From Azoarcus sp. TTM-91 (GTDB lineage: Bacteria > Pseudomonadota > Gammaproteobacteria > Burkholderiales > Rhodocyclaceae): a stretch of 64,000 bases of DNA. Positions 8,359-18,436 of this stretch are shown here, piece by piece. A program made the position numbers and the translations under genes. Numbering within the stretch: position 1 is the first letter of the stretch; each line of letters begins with the position of its first letter. The notes beneath the pieces were generated by a model. That model was given only the letters and a program-made list of their open reading frames with translations, was not told the DNA's origin and ran no database searches. The stretch covers positions 1 through 64,000 of the forward strand of contig NZ_WUEI01000014.1 of the NCBI RefSeq assembly GCF_012911025.1. Reading direction: 5' to 3'.

Positions 8359-8934
8359 TTATTTATCGCCGTGGCGCGCCAATCGGGGCATTGCGCGATG
8401 CAGGTAGTACCCCATGGACCAGAGGGTCAGGACCGCCGCAACGTAGATCAGCACTCCACCGATAAACCTAAGGTCGATCGACAGAAGGGGCGCATTGTAT
8501 AGCAGCAGCGGGATTGCTGTCATCTGCGCGGCCGTCTTCAGCTTGCCGACATAGGCCACCGCCACGCTGGACGATTCCCCCATCCGGGCCATCCACTCGC
8601 GCAACGCGGAGATGGTGATCTCGCGGCCGATGATGACCACCGCGATGATGGCATCCACCCGCGCCAGCTGGACCAGCAGGATCAGGGCGGCCGCCACCAT
8701 GAGCTTGTCGGCCACCGGATCGAGGAAGGCGCCGAAGGCGGAGGTCTGGCCCAGCGCCCGGGCCAGGTAGCCGTCGAACCAGTCGGTGATGGCGGCAATG
8801 ATGAAGATCAGCGTAGCCAGCTGGTTCTGCTGCAGCACCGTCAACCAGCCATCCGGCAGATAGAAGATGCCCACGAACAGGGGGATGAGGGCGATCCTCA
8901 TCCAGGTGAGAGTATTGGGGATATTGAGTGACAT
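8359..8934 (-). CDS. pgsA: CDP-diacylglycerol--glycerol-3-phosphate 3-phosphatidyltransferase
   Basis: Integral membrane enzyme making phosphatidylglycerol phosphate, the first step to phosphatidylglycerol and cardiolipin. It has 191 residues and the CDP-alcohol phosphotransferase motif: D51, D54-G55, A58-R59, G68, D72 and D76 (DWFDGYLAR then GAFLDPVAD). Several hydrophobic segments span the membrane. ATG at 8934 gives MSLNIPNTLT, the family N-terminus; an in-frame TTG ten codons upstream touches the uvrC stop and is less likely. It is the last protein gene of the minus-strand run, 26 bases after uvrC, and its stop is just upstream of the tRNA promoter. Confidence 0.95.
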   Translation of the reverse strand: MSLNIPNTLTWMRIALIPLFVGIFYLPDGWLTVLQQNQLATLIFIIAAITDWFDGYLARALGQTSAFGAFLDPVADKLMVAAALILLVQLARVDAIIAVVIIGREITISALREWMARMGESSSVAVAYVGKLKTAAQMTAIPLLLYNAPLLSIDLRFIGGVLIYVAAVLTLWSMGYYLHRAMPRLARHGDK

Positions 8935-8960
8935 GCGCGGCGCGAAGCGAGTCGCTATCT

Positions 8961-10778
8961 TCAATGCAGCGCGGAGTATATCTGCTCAGCCATCTTTCGG
9001 CTGACGCCCTCCACCCGGCAGAGATCCTCCACCGTCGCCGCTTTCACGCCGTCCAGCCCGCCGAAGGCGGCCAGCAGATTGCGCCGGCGGGTCGGGCCGA
9101 CACCAGGAATGTCCTCCAGACGGGAGCCGATGCGGGCCTTGCCGCGCTTGGCGCGATGGCCGGTGATGGCGAAGCGGTGAGCCTCGTCGCGGATTTCCTG
9201 CACCAGGTGCAAGGCCGCGTGCACTCCGCCGAGTGCCAGCGGTTCGCGCTCATCCGGGAACACCAACGTCTCCAGGCCGGCCTTGCGCCCTTCACCCTTG
9301 GCGACGCCAACCATGGCGATCGCCTCCAGACCGACTTCCGCCAGGATCGCTCGCGCGGCGGAGACCTGCCCCCGGCCGCCGTCGATCAGGATGAGATCCG
9401 GGCAGATCCCCTCCCCCGCCGCCACCTTGCCATAGCGGCGCTCCAGCACTTGGCGCATGGCGGCGAAATCGTCGCCCGGCGTGATTCCGGTGATGTTGTA
9501 GCGGCGGTATTCCGAGCGCTTCATCGCTCCCGCCTCGCACACTACGCAGGAGGCAACGGTGGCTTCACCCATAGTGTGGCTGATGTCGAAACACTCGATG
9601 CGCACCGGCGGATCAGCCAGATCCAACGCCTCACGCAGGGCTTCCAGGCGCTGCTCCGCCCTGCCGGTATCGCGGGCCTTGGCCTGTATGGCCAGACGGG
9701 CATTCTTCTCCGCCATCTCCATCCAGGCGCGTTCGCTGGCGAAGCGCGGTGCGCTGGCAACCGGCGGGCGTTCCGAGAGCTCGAGCAGAGTTTCCCGCAC
9801 CGGCTCCAGCCCCAGATTGACGAGGATCTTGCCGGGCATCGGGTGCTCCGCGTAATGCTGCTCGACGAAGGCGAGCAGACCATCCTCCGCACCCGACACC
9901 ACCGCCCCACTGGGGAATTGCGGCCGGTCACCCAGATGGCGGCCGCCCCGCACCATGGCGATATTGATGCAGACCAGGCCGTCTTCCTCGACCGCAGCCA
10001 GCACGTCCACATCTTCATCCTTGCGGCTATCGACGAACTGCCTGTGAAGCACTGCCTGCAGCACGCGGATCTGGTCGCGGCAGGCAGCGGCTTCTTCGAA
10101 AGCCAGGTTCTCGGAGGCGCGCTGCATGCGCGTCGTGAGGTCGTCTATCACCTCACCGCCCTGACCATCCAGGAAGCGGCCGGCGAGACGTACATCGGCG
10201 AGGTAGGCCTCCTTCTCGATCAGCCCGACACAGGGGCCGGTGCAGCGCTTGATCTGCTGCAGCAGGCAGGGCCGCGAGCGGTTCTGGAACACGGAGTTCT
10301 CGCAAGTCCTGAGCTGGAAGGTTTTCTGCAGCAGCTGGATGCTCTCCCGCACCGCCCAGGCGTTCGGGAAGGGGCCAAAGTAGCGGGCTCCGCGGGCGAA
10401 GGCACCGCGGTGGTAGGCCAGGCGGGGAAACTCGTCGCCAGACAGCTCGATGTAAGGGTAGGACTTGTCGTCGCGGAACAGGATGTTGTAGCGCGGCGCG
10501 AGGCTCTTGATGAGGTTGTTCTCCAGCAGCAGCGCTTCCGCTTCCGAGCGGGTGGCGGTGATGTCCACCCGCTGCACCTGGGCGACCATCATCGCGATGC
10601 GGGGGCTGGACAGGGTGCGCTGGAAGTAGCTGGAGACGCGCCGCTTCAGGTTCTTCGCCTTGCCGACGTATAGCACCTTGTCCTCGGCGCCTATCATGCG
10701 ATAGACGCCCGGCTCCTCCGGAACCGTTTTCAGGAAGCTGCGTGCGTCGAAGGGCGGCGTGCTGTGTTGATCGTTCAT
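8961..10778 (-). CDS. uvrC: Excinuclease ABC subunit C
   Basis: Dual-incision nuclease of nucleotide excision repair, acting on the UvrB-DNA complex. It has 605 residues, the normal length. The N-terminal GIY-YIG domain (about 15-95: EEPGVYRMIG, VLYVGKAKNLKRRVSSYF) makes the 3' cut; a UVR helical motif near 200 contacts UvrB; the RNase H-like domain (IECFDISHTMGEATVAS, DLILIDGGRGQ) makes the 5' cut; two helix-hairpin-helix motifs near the C-terminus (DIPGVGPTRRRNLL, VEGVSRKMAEQIY) bind DNA. It lies 24 bases after nagZ and just before pgsA in the same run. Its partner uvrB is in this window at 37.9-39.9 kb, in a separate unit. Confidence 0.96.
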   Translation of the reverse strand: MNDQHSTPPFDARSFLKTVPEEPGVYRMIGAEDKVLYVGKAKNLKRRVSSYFQRTLSSPRIAMMVAQVQRVDITATRSEAEALLLENNLIKSLAPRYNILFRDDKSYPYIELSGDEFPRLAYHRGAFARGARYFGPFPNAWAVRESIQLLQKTFQLRTCENSVFQNRSRPCLLQQIKRCTGPCVGLIEKEAYLADVRLAGRFLDGQGGEVIDDLTTRMQRASENLAFEEAAACRDQIRVLQAVLHRQFVDSRKDEDVDVLAAVEEDGLVCINIAMVRGGRHLGDRPQFPSGAVVSGAEDGLLAFVEQHYAEHPMPGKILVNLGLEPVRETLLELSERPPVASAPRFASERAWMEMAEKNARLAIQAKARDTGRAEQRLEALREALDLADPPVRIECFDISHTMGEATVASCVVCEAGAMKRSEYRRYNITGITPGDDFAAMRQVLERRYGKVAAGEGICPDLILIDGGRGQVSAARAILAEVGLEAIAMVGVAKGEGRKAGLETLVFPDEREPLALGGVHAALHLVQEIRDEAHRFAITGHRAKRGKARIGSRLEDIPGVGPTRRRNLLAAFGGLDGVKAATVEDLCRVEGVSRKMAEQIYSALH

Positions 10779-10802
10779 CGCGGGTCCGGCGCCGGCGGGT
10801 AC

Positions 10803-11915
10803 TCAGCCGACGGCCTTGTCGCCGATGGAGCCCGCGGTCATGCCGGGGCCGGCATCCAGCAGGTCCAGCGTCGCCAGCCGCTGACACGCCTCGCGATAGG
10901 TGGCGTCTTCCGCCCGTTGATCGGGCGCAGCAAGGCCGGGACAGGGCAGCGCAGCAATCCGGGCAAGCGCCTCAGGCCGCGGGGCCGGCTGCCAGCGTGC
11001 CAGCAGATCGTCCATCACGTCCGGCCGGTTGCACGCCAGCAACATGTCGCAGCCGGCCTGCCAGGCAGCGTTCGCCCGGCCGACGATGTCGCCCGCCCAG
11101 GCGGCGCCTTCCATGTTCAGATCATCGCTGAACACCAGTCCCTCGAAGCCCACGCGCTCGCGCAAGACGTCCTGCAGCCAGTAAGGCGAGAAGCCGGCGG
11201 GCTCAGGAGCGACCTCGGGATAGATCACATGCGCCGGCATCACTCCGGTGAGCTGCGTCCCCAAGCCGCCCCGATACGGAAGCATGTCCGCGTCCCAGAG
11301 CGTCTCGAAGCTGCGGGAGTCGACCGGAATCTCGTGATGGGAGTCCGCTTCGACGAAACCATGACCGGGGAAATGCTTGCCCACCGCACCCATGCCCGCC
11401 GCCGCCATGCCTTTGGCCACCGCACTGGCCAGTTCAGTGGTCGCCGCGGGGTCAGGATGGAAGGCGCGGCTGCCGATGGCGCGGCTCATGCCGTAATCCA
11501 GGTCCAGGACCGGGGCGAAACTTAGATCGACGCCGTGGGCGAGCAGATCGGTGGCCAGGACGTAACCGGCAGCTTGAGCGCTCGCCAGCGCCGCCTCGCG
11601 ATCCACGCGCCACAACTCGCCAAGGGAACGCATGGCCGGCAGCTGGGTGAATTCGTCCGTTCTGAAGCGCTGCACCCGGCCGCCTTCGTGATCCACCGCG
11701 ATGGGCAAGGCCGGCCGGCGCAAGGCATGGATCTCGGCGGTAAGCGCCTTCAGCTGGGCAGAGCCGGAGAAATTGCGGGCGAACAGGATCACGCCGCCGA
11801 CCAGGGGATGACACAGCCGCAGCCGCTCGGCGCCGGTGAGTGTCAAGCCGGCGACATCCGCCATCAAGGGACCCCGCGGCAGGCGGCGGGTTTTGGAACC
11901 GGTGCTGGAGTTCAT
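10803..11915 (-). CDS. nagZ: Beta-N-acetylhexosaminidase NagZ (glycoside hydrolase family 3)
   Basis: Cytoplasmic enzyme of peptidoglycan recycling that removes N-acetylglucosamine from anhydro-muropeptides. It has 370 residues, slightly longer than usual because of about 15 extra N-terminal residues. Family marks are AVDHEGGRVQRF (74-85), KHFPGHG (180-186) with the catalytic Asp191-Ser-His193 loop typical of NagZ, and the nucleophile region FSDDLNMEGA with Asp263. The start ATG overlaps the acpS stop as ATGA, supporting this start; an internal ATG before ADVAG would give a more typical length. Confidence 0.94.
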   Translation of the reverse strand: MNSSTGSKTRRLPRGPLMADVAGLTLTGAERLRLCHPLVGGVILFARNFSGSAQLKALTAEIHALRRPALPIAVDHEGGRVQRFRTDEFTQLPAMRSLGELWRVDREAALASAQAAGYVLATDLLAHGVDLSFAPVLDLDYGMSRAIGSRAFHPDPAATTELASAVAKGMAAAGMGAVGKHFPGHGFVEADSHHEIPVDSRSFETLWDADMLPYRGGLGTQLTGVMPAHVIYPEVAPEPAGFSPYWLQDVLRERVGFEGLVFSDDLNMEGAAWAGDIVGRANAAWQAGCDMLLACNRPDVMDDLLARWQPAPRPEALARIAALPCPGLAAPDQRAEDATYREACQRLATLDLLDAGPGMTAGSIGDKAVG

Positions 11916-12289
11916 CTCTGCTCTATCACCGCAAAGGCCACCACATACTCGGCTTCATCACTCAGGCTCAGGTGAGCGCTCAGGCCGTGCTCGTCCATAT
12001 GGCGTGCAAGCCGTTCGTCATAGCGGAACAGCGGCTTGCCCAACGCATCATGGTCGACCGCCACCGCATGTAGCGTGGCGGGCACCGCGACGCCGGTTCC
12101 CAAGGCCTTGCCGAAGGCCTCCTTGGCGGCGAAGCGTTTCGCCAGCAGGCGGGCCTGATCGCTGCTTGCCTGCCAGGCCGCCCGCTCGCTCTCGGCGAGG
12201 ATGCGCATGGCAAAACGCTCGCCATGCCGCTCCAGGGACTGCCGCACACGCTCCACCTTGACGATATCGGTCCCGATGCCGTGGATCAT
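11912..12289 (-). CDS. acpS: Holo-[acyl-carrier-protein] synthase
   Basis: Transfers the phosphopantetheine arm from coenzyme A to apo-ACP, which is encoded in this window at 26.3 kb. It has 125 residues. Conserved motifs are GIGTDIVKVERV at the N-terminus, which supplies the metal-binding Asp, and RFAAKEAFGKALG in the middle with the catalytic Glu. It follows pdxJ by three bases and overlaps nagZ by four; pdxJ-acpS linkage is common in proteobacteria. Confidence 0.95.
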   Translation of the reverse strand: MIHGIGTDIVKVERVRQSLERHGERFAMRILAESERAAWQASSDQARLLAKRFAAKEAFGKALGTGVAVPATLHAVAVDHDALGKPLFRYDERLARHMDEHGLSAHLSLSDEAEYVVAFAVIEQR

Positions 12290-12292
12290 GAC

Positions 12293-13042
12293 TTACGGCC
12301 GGGCCGCCTCCCGCATCAGCGCCTTCATCTCCCGTACTGCTTCGCGCAGGCCAATGAAGACCGCACGGCTGACGATGGCGTGGCCGATGTGCAGTTCGCG
12401 CACCCCCGGCAATGCCGCAATCGGCTGCACGTTGTAGTAGTTCAAGGCATGCCCGGCGTTGAAGCGCATGCCCAGGCCACGGATGAGCTCGCCCGCGGCC
12501 CGGACCTTCTCCACCTCGGCCAGCACCTGCGGACTCTCCGCGTCCCGCCCGGCGTGGTGAAAGGCATGTGCGTAGGGGCCGGTGTGGATTTCGCACACCC
12601 GGGCACCAATACGGGCGGCGGCCTCCACCTGCGCCGGCTCCGCGTCGATGAACACGCTGGTGACGATGCCGGCGTCTGCGAGACGAGCAATCACATCGCG
12701 CAGGCGCGCCTCCTGCGCCATCACATCCAGCCCTCCCTCGGTGGTGACCTCATGCCGGCCTTCCGGCACCAGCATCGCCATCTCCGGCTTCAAACCGCAG
12801 GCGATACCGACCATCTCGTCGGTGGCCGCCATCTCCAGGTTCAGCTTGACCTGGGTCTGCCCGCGCAGGCGGCGCACGTCCTCATCCTGGATGTGGCGCC
12901 TGTCCTCGCGCAGATGTACGGTGATGCCATCCGCTCCGCCCAGGTGGGCCTCGACCGCGGCCCAGGCCGGGTCGGGCTCCCAGGTACGGCGGGCCTGCCG
13001 CAGGGTGGCGACGTGGTCGATATTTACGCCGAGTTCGATCAC
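12293..13042 (-). CDS. pdxJ: Pyridoxine 5'-phosphate synthase
   Basis: Last step of DXP-dependent vitamin B6 synthesis: it condenses 3-amino-2-oxopropyl phosphate with 1-deoxy-D-xylulose 5-phosphate to give pyridoxine phosphate. It is a TIM barrel of 249 residues, full length. Diagnostic segments are [47 protein letters not shown], and [10 protein letters not shown] with phosphate-binding residues. The start overlaps the recO stop by four bases; acpS follows three bases later. Confidence 0.96.
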   Translation of the reverse strand: MIELGVNIDHVATLRQARRTWEPDPAWAAVEAHLGGADGITVHLREDRRHIQDEDVRRLRGQTQVKLNLEMAATDEMVGIACGLKPEMAMLVPEGRHEVTTEGGLDVMAQEARLRDVIARLADAGIVTSVFIDAEPAQVEAAARIGARVCEIHTGPYAHAFHHAGRDAESPQVLAEVEKVRAAGELIRGLGMRFNAGHALNYYNVQPIAALPGVRELHIGHAIVSRAVFIGLREAVREMKALMREAARP

Positions 13043-13773
13043 AGTTCCTGAAGCTCCTTGAGTACCCGGCGGGACTGCAGCGGCTGCCCGCCGAGGTAAT
13101 GATTGATCAGCATCCGTAGCAACTGCTTGGCCTGCGCAAGGGTCTCGGCGCGGGAAAAATCCCGCGCGGCAAGGTCCAGCAGGGTGCGCCCGCTGACGAT
13201 ATCGAGCCCGCCCATGCCTGCCGGATCGATCTCTCCCAGCGGCACCGGACCGCGCTCGATCATGAAGACGTAGTCCGCGCCCTCCTGGACAGGCGCGCCA
13301 CTGTCCGCCTCGTTGCCGAGGTCCAAGCCATAGCCCAGCTCCTGCAGCAGTACCAACTCGAAACGGCGAAGGACAACCACCAGGGCTTCATTGCGGCCAA
13401 GCGCCGCTATCGCTTCGCCATAGGCGCTGAATAGCGCCGGATGGGGATCCTCCCGCGCAGCCAGCCTGACCAGCAGTTCATTCAGATAGTAGCCGCACAG
13501 CAAGGCCCGGCCGCCAAGCAAGGGTTGTCCGCCCTGCCATTCCGCGCGCACCAGCGTCTTCACCTCGCCGCCGCCAGACCAGTCCATCAGCAGGGGCTGG
13601 AAAGCCATCAGCACGCCGCGCAACGCGGACAAGGGGCGCCTTGCCCCTTTCGCAGCCAGCGCCACCCGTCCATGGTCGCGGGAAAACACCTCGACGATGA
13701 GGCTGGTTTCCCGCCACGGCATGGTGTGCAGGACCCATGCCGGCTGCTGCTCGATGCGCTGTCTCTGCCCCAC
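13039..13773 (-). CDS. recO: DNA repair protein RecO
   Basis: Recombination mediator that works with RecR (and RecF) to load RecA on SSB-coated gaps and anneals strands. It has 244 residues: an N-terminal OB fold (about 10-85: [32 protein letters not shown]) and a helical C-terminal domain. No zinc-finger cysteine quartet is seen; gammaproteobacterial RecO proteins also lack it. It sits between era (12 bases upstream) and pdxJ (4-base overlap). The era-recO-pdxJ order is a strong conserved context. Confidence 0.93.
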   Translation of the reverse strand: MGQRQRIEQQPAWVLHTMPWRETSLIVEVFSRDHGRVALAAKGARRPLSALRGVLMAFQPLLMDWSGGGEVKTLVRAEWQGGQPLLGGRALLCGYYLNELLVRLAAREDPHPALFSAYGEAIAALGRNEALVVVLRRFELVLLQELGYGLDLGNEADSGAPVQEGADYVFMIERGPVPLGEIDPAGMGGLDIVSGRTLLDLAARDFSRAETLAQAKQLLRMLINHYLGGQPLQSRRVLKELQEL

Positions 13774-13785
13774 GGCGCTGGCGGG

Positions 13786-14694
13786 TCAGTCGTAGCCCAG
13801 GCTCTTGAGCGCGCGCTCGTCGTCGGCCCAGCCGCTCTTCACCTTGACCCAGACTTCGAGGAAAACCTTGCCGTCGAAGAGCTTCTCCAATTCCACCCGG
13901 GCTTCGGAGGAGATCCGCTTCAGCTTCTCGCCGCCCTTGCCGATGACGATGCCCTTGTGGCTGGCCTTGTCCACGATCACCGCGGCGTAGATGCGACGCA
14001 GGCGCCCCTCGGTTTCGAACTTCTCGATCTCCACCGCGATGCCGTACGGCAACTCATCGCCCAGCAGGCGGAAGAGCTTCTCGCGCAGGAATTCGGAGGC
14101 GAGGAAACGCTCGCTGCGGTCGGTGATCTCGTCTTCCTCGTACATCGGCGCCCCTTCCGGCAGCAGAGGCGTGGCCGCGCCGATCAGCGCCTGCACATTG
14201 GCGCCGCGTTCGGCCGACAGCGGCACGATCTCGACGAAATCCCGCTCCTGGCGCAGCTTGTCGATGAAGGGCAGCAGCGTTGCCTTGTCCTTCAGCTGAT
14301 CCACCTTGTTGATGACGAGGATGACCTTGGCATCCGCCGGCATCACCTCCAGCACCTTGGCGTCGTCCTCACCGAAACGCCCGGCCTCGACGACAAAGAA
14401 CACCAGGTCCACATCGGACAACACCTGCGACACCGTGCGGTTCATCGAACGGTTGAGCGCGTTGCGGTGCTGGGTCTGGAAACCCGGCGTGTCGACGAAG
14501 ACGAACTGGGCATTCTCTTCCGTCAGGATGCCGGTGACACGGTGGCGCGTCGTCTGCGCCTTGCTGGAGACGATGCTGATCTTTTGCCCGATCAGGCGGT
14601 TGAGCAGCGTGGACTTGCCAACATTCGGTCGCCCGACGATGGCGACGAAGCCGGTGCGGAATGCCGCCTCGGCGGGCTGGGTATCGGTATTCAT
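13786..14694 (-). CDS. era: GTPase Era
   Basis: Essential GTPase that binds the 3' end of 16S rRNA and checks small-subunit maturation. It has 302 residues. G motifs: GRPNVGKS (G1), DTPGF (G3), NKVD (G4), PLSAERG (G5). A C-terminal KH domain has the GxxG-type loop in [13 protein letters not shown] and ends ALKSLGYD, as is typical. ATG 14694 overlaps the rnc stop as ATGA, which fixes the start; the open frame extends 64 codons upstream into rnc without homology. The rnc-era-recO order is conserved. Confidence 0.96.
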   Translation of the reverse strand: MNTDTQPAEAAFRTGFVAIVGRPNVGKSTLLNRLIGQKISIVSSKAQTTRHRVTGILTEENAQFVFVDTPGFQTQHRNALNRSMNRTVSQVLSDVDLVFFVVEAGRFGEDDAKVLEVMPADAKVILVINKVDQLKDKATLLPFIDKLRQERDFVEIVPLSAERGANVQALIGAATPLLPEGAPMYEEDEITDRSERFLASEFLREKLFRLLGDELPYGIAVEIEKFETEGRLRRIYAAVIVDKASHKGIVIGKGGEKLKRISSEARVELEKLFDGKVFLEVWVKVKSGWADDERALKSLGYD

Positions 14695-15380
14695 TTGTTC
14701 CTCAACTGGGCAAGGGCGAGCTCTGCCGAACGCTGTTCGGCGGCCCGCCGGCTGGCGCCGCGCGCAGTAGTGCGCACCCCCAGCTTTTCGATCTCGCAGG
14801 CAACTTCGAATTCCTGCGCATGCGCCTCGCCGATGACCTGCACCATGGAGTAGACCGGCAGGGCAATCCTCCGCCCTTGCAGCCACTCCTGCAAGGCCGT
14901 CTTCGGATCCTTGGACGGCGCCTTGGGATCGACCTCCTTCAGCAGCGGTACGTAGAGGTGGTCGATGACCCGCTTGGCCTGGGCGAAATCCGCATCCAGG
15001 AAAACGGCAGCGAACACCGCCTCCAGCGCATCCGCCAGAATGGAAGGCCTGCTGGCACCGCCGGACTTCAACTCGCCTTCACCCAGGCGCAGGCAGCGCC
15101 CGAGTTCAAGCTCCTGCGCGATGCGATGCAGGGCCTCCTGTCGGACCAAGGAGGCCCGCAAGCGGGAAAGCTCCCCCTCCTTCAAGGCGGGAAAGCGCTC
15201 GTAGAGGGCGATGGAGGTGACGCAGTTGAGGATGCTGTCGCCCAGGAACTCGAGGCGTTCGTTGTTCGGCTGGCCGAAGCTGCGGTGGGTCAGGGCTTGC
15301 TGCAGCAGGCCCGCCTGCTTGAACTCATACCCCAGGGACGCCTGCAGACGTGCGAGGGCCAGGCTGCTAGCGGCTGTCAC
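14691..15380 (-). CDS. rnc: Ribonuclease III
   Basis: Double-strand RNA endonuclease for rRNA precursor processing and regulatory RNA turnover. It has 229 residues: catalytic domain with the signature [12 protein letters not shown] (40-51) and downstream [14 protein letters not shown], then a double-stranded-RNA-binding domain at about 155-225. The start is a GTG at 15380 inside the DUF4845 gene (14-base overlap); no better start is available before the conserved LGYEF region. It is coupled to era downstream. Confidence 0.95.
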   Translation of the reverse strand: MTAASSLALARLQASLGYEFKQAGLLQQALTHRSFGQPNNERLEFLGDSILNCVTSIALYERFPALKEGELSRLRASLVRQEALHRIAQELELGRCLRLGEGELKSGGASRPSILADALEAVFAAVFLDADFAQAKRVIDHLYVPLLKEVDPKAPSKDPKTALQEWLQGRRIALPVYSMVQVIGEAHAQEFEVACEIEKLGVRTTARGASRRAAEQRSAELALAQLRNK

Positions 15381-15729
15381 TGGAGACGTTGAAGTCGATC
15401 AGCAGGCTGACGTTGGCCACCACGGGCACCTTCCTCGAATAGGCGACCTCGATCAGGGTCTTGCCCGCCGGCTTGGAGATAACAAGGTCCACACCGGTCA
15501 CCGAGGAAATGTCGTCTATCTGTCCGCGCTTGTCGAAACTGCGCCGCAGTTCTATCGCCGAGGTTCCGCTATCGCCCTCGGCAGCCAGTATCTTGACGAT
15601 GCGCTGCACCGCCAGATATTCGTTGACCGCCGGCACCGTGCGAAAGGCTATCAGCAGTACGAAGGCGGCGAGCGCGCCGACGATCAGGACGCTGACCAGG
15701 CTAAGGCCCCGCTGCGAACTCCGGTTCAT
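15367..15729 (-). CDS. DUF4845 membrane protein with a pilin-like N-terminus
   Basis: Conserved protein of unknown function often found between lepB and rnc in beta- and gammaproteobacteria. It has 120 residues. The N-terminus resembles a type IV prepilin (short basic leader, QRGLSLVSVLIVGALAAF) and gives one transmembrane helix; the rest (about 40-120) is predicted to lie outside the cytoplasm. ATG 15729 is preferred; an in-frame TTG five codons upstream touches the lepB stop. Whether a prepilin peptidase processes it cannot be told from sequence. Confidence 0.8.
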   Translation of the reverse strand: MNRSSQRGLSLVSVLIVGALAAFVLLIAFRTVPAVNEYLAVQRIVKILAAEGDSGTSAIELRRSFDKRGQIDDISSVTGVDLVISKPAGKTLIEVAYSRKVPVVANVSLLIDFNVSSDSR

Positions 15730-15740
15730 GTACGCGTACC

Positions 15741-16529
15741 TCAATGGAAGCTGCCGATGCGCTTCATGTCGTTGAAGTTGAACCAGATGAAGAAGGCCTT
15801 GCCGACGATGTTGGCATCAGGCACGAAACCCCACACCCGGCTGTCGCTGCTGGCGTCGCGGTTGTCGCCCATGACGAAGTAATGACCCTGAGGGACGACG
15901 CAGCTTACACCGCCGCTAGTATAGGTACAGTTTTCACGATACGGAAAATTCATCACCTGGCTGACGAAAGCCGGTGCTTCCTTCTCGATCAGGATGGAAT
16001 GGCTGACCTCGCCCAGCTTCTCGACGTATTGCGGCGAAAAGTAGAGACGGTCCGGATGGAGGTAGTTGTCCGTCTGCTCCATCGCCACCTTCTCGCCGTT
16101 GATGCGCAGCTGCTTGTCGATGTACTCCACCTTGTCACCCGGCAGCCCCACCACCCGCTTGATGTAATCCAGCGAGGGATCCACCGGGTAGCGGAACACC
16201 ATCACATCGCCACGCTGCGGCTGGCCGACTTCGATGATCTTCTTGTTCACCACTGGCAGGCGGATGCCATAGGTCCACTTGCTCACCAGGATGAAGTCGC
16301 CAACCAGCAGGGTGGGAATCATCGAGCCGGACGGAATCTTGAAGGGCTCCACGACGAAGGAGCGCAGCCCGAACACGACCAGGATCACCGGGAAGAAACT
16401 GGCGCCGTATTCCACCCACCACGGCGCGACATCGCCCGGCCCCCGCCGCTTGCGGGCAAAGAAACGGTCGACGAACCAGAGCAGGCCGGTCAGAACCAGC
16501 AGCACAAAAAGGATGAGAGCGAAATTCAC
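15741..16529 (-). CDS. lepB: Signal peptidase I
   Basis: Membrane serine protease that removes signal peptides from Sec- and Tat-exported proteins. It has 262 residues. Two N-terminal hydrophobic segments (about 1-20 and 42-60) are followed by catalytic Ser69 in PSGSMIPTL and general base Lys124 in YIKRVVGLPGD; the box GDNRDASSDSRVWGFV near the C-terminus completes the S26 signature. It follows lepA with a 58-base gap and precedes the DUF4845 gene. The lepA-lepB-rnc-era order matches E. coli. Confidence 0.96.
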   Translation of the reverse strand: MNFALILFVLLVLTGLLWFVDRFFARKRRGPGDVAPWWVEYGASFFPVILVVFGLRSFVVEPFKIPSGSMIPTLLVGDFILVSKWTYGIRLPVVNKKIIEVGQPQRGDVMVFRYPVDPSLDYIKRVVGLPGDKVEYIDKQLRINGEKVAMEQTDNYLHPDRLYFSPQYVEKLGEVSHSILIEKEAPAFVSQVMNFPYRENCTYTSGGVSCVVPQGHYFVMGDNRDASSDSRVWGFVPDANIVGKAFFIWFNFNDMKRIGSFH

Positions 16530-16587
16530 AGGAACTCCGGCATCCGGCGCAGGAAGCGCCGACTATTGAACAGGGGCGAAGCGAACG

Positions 16588-18384
16588 TCACTTGCTGTCG
16601 TCCACTCGCAGAACCGCCAGGAAGGCCTCTTGCGGGATCTCGACGTTGCCGACCTGCTTCATCCGCTTCTTGCCTTCCTTCTGCTTCTCCAGCAGCTTCT
16701 TCTTGCGGGTGATATCACCGCCGTAGCACTTGGCCAGCACATTCTTGCGCAGGGCCTTGATGGTCTCCCGGGCGACGATGTGCGAGCCGATGGCAGCCTG
16801 TACAGCCACGTCGAACATCTGGCGCGGAATGAGTTCGCGCAGCTTGGAGGCCAGCTCGCGGCCGCGGTATTGGGCGCTGGCCCTGTGCACGATCACGGAC
16901 AGCGCATCCACCTTCTCGCCACCCACCAGCAAGTCCAGCTTGACCAGATCGGCGGTGCGGTATTCCTTGAACTCGTAATCCAGCGACGCATAGCCGCGCG
17001 ACACCGACTTCAGCTTGTCGAAGAAGTCCATGACCACTTCGTTCATCGGCAGGTCGTAGATCAGCTGCACTTGCCGGCCGTGGTAGCGCATGTCCACCTG
17101 CACGCCGCGCTTCAGATTGCACAGGGTGATGACCGGGCCGACATAGTCCTGGGGCAGGAAGATGGTGGCGGTGATGATGGGCTCTCGAATTTCGGCGACC
17201 TTGCCGGTATCCGGCAGCTTGGCCGGGTTCTCGATCCGGATGGTCTCGCCGCTGTTGAGCACGACTTCGTAGACCACGGTAGGCGCCGTGGTGATGAGGT
17301 CCATGTCGAACTCGCGCTCCAGCCGCTCCTGCACGATGTCCATGTGCAGCAGGCCGAGGAAGCCGCAACGGAAACCGAAACCCAGCGCCTGGGAGACTTC
17401 CGGCTCGAACTGCAGGGAGGCATCGTTGAGGCGCAGCTTCTCCAGTGAATCCCGCAGCTGGTCGTACTCGCTGGACTCCACTGGATACAGGCCGGCGAAC
17501 ACCTGCGGCTTGATTTCCTTGAAACCCGGCAGCGGCTCCGCAGCGGGCTTGCCCGCCAGCGTGATGGTGTCGCCCACCTTGGCCGCCTCGAGTTCCTTGA
17601 TGCCGGCGATGATGAAGCCGACCTCACCCGCCGAGAGCCGCTCGCGACCGACCGACTTCGGCGTGAACACCCCGACCTGTTCGCACAGGTATTGCAGCCC
17701 CGAGGACATGAACTGGATCTTGTCCTTGGGACGCAACTCGCCGTCCACCACCCGCACCAGCATCACGACGCCGACGTAGTTGTCGAACCAGGAGTCGATG
17801 ATCAGCGCCTTCAGCGGTGCTTCTGCGCTTCCCTTCGGCGCGGGTATGCGAGCAACGATGGCTTCCAGCACGTCCTCGATGCCCAGGCCGGTCTTGGCCG
17901 AGCAGAGGATGGCCTCAGAGGCGTCGACGCCGATCACATCCTCGATCTCGCCGCGGGCGCTCTCCGGATCGGCGGCCGGCAGGTCGATCTTGTTCAGGAC
18001 CGGAACGACCTCCACATCCTGCTCCAGCGCGGTGTAGCAATTGGCCACCGTCTGCGCTTCCACGCCCTGGGAGGCATCGACCACCAAAAGCGCGCCCTCG
18101 CAGGCGGCCAGCGAGCGGCTGACTTCGTATGAGAAGTCCACATGCCCCGGAGTGTCGATCAGGTTCAGGTTGTAGACCTGCCCGTCGCGGGCTCGGTAGT
18201 GCAAGGCGGCCGTCTGTGCCTTGATGGTGATGCCGCGCTCGCGCTCGAGGTCCATGGAGTCCAGCACCTGCGACTCCATCTCCCGCTCGGAGAGACCGCC
18301 GCAATGCTGGATGAGCCGGTCGGCCAAGGTGGATTTACCGTGGTCGATATGGGCGATGATGGAGAAGTTTCGGATGTGGTGCAT
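16588..18384 (-). CDS. lepA: Elongation factor 4 (LepA)
   Basis: Ribosome-associated GTPase implicated in back-translocation and initiation fidelity. It has 598 residues: G1 [10 protein letters not shown]3 DTPGHVDF, G4 NKID, then EF-G-like domains and the LepA-specific C-terminus ([18 protein letters not shown]) that contacts tRNA. ATG 18384 gives the family start [14 protein letters not shown]. The start lies only eight bases beyond the T-run of a terminator-like hairpin (18393-18415) and has no clear Shine-Dalgarno sequence. An in-frame GTG at 18408 falls inside that hairpin and is unlikely. lepB follows. Confidence 0.95.
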   Translation of the reverse strand: MHHIRNFSIIAHIDHGKSTLADRLIQHCGGLSEREMESQVLDSMDLERERGITIKAQTAALHYRARDGQVYNLNLIDTPGHVDFSYEVSRSLAACEGALLVVDASQGVEAQTVANCYTALEQDVEVVPVLNKIDLPAADPESARGEIEDVIGVDASEAILCSAKTGLGIEDVLEAIVARIPAPKGSAEAPLKALIIDSWFDNYVGVVMLVRVVDGELRPKDKIQFMSSGLQYLCEQVGVFTPKSVGRERLSAGEVGFIIAGIKELEAAKVGDTITLAGKPAAEPLPGFKEIKPQVFAGLYPVESSEYDQLRDSLEKLRLNDASLQFEPEVSQALGFGFRCGFLGLLHMDIVQERLEREFDMDLITTAPTVVYEVVLNSGETIRIENPAKLPDTGKVAEIREPIITATIFLPQDYVGPVITLCNLKRGVQVDMRYHGRQVQLIYDLPMNEVVMDFFDKLKSVSRGYASLDYEFKEYRTADLVKLDLLVGGEKVDALSVIVHRASAQYRGRELASKLRELIPRQMFDVAVQAAIGSHIVARETIKALRKNVLAKCYGGDITRKKKLLEKQKEGKKRMKQVGNVEIPQEAFLAVLRVDDSK

Positions 18385-18392
18385 ACGACAAC

Positions 18393-18415
18393 AAAAAGGG
18401 TGCCTCACGGCACCC
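18393..18415 (-). terminator. Terminator-like hairpin directly upstream of lepA
   Basis: On the minus strand GGGTGCC, loop GTGA, GGCACCC and five T form a compact intrinsic terminator. It lies in the 52-base gap after the glutaredoxin gene and ends eight bases before the lepA ATG. It may end the sigma-E transcript or act as an attenuator for lepA. Confidence 0.75.
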
Positions 18416-18436
18416 GGATCGAATTGGTTTAGCTGC

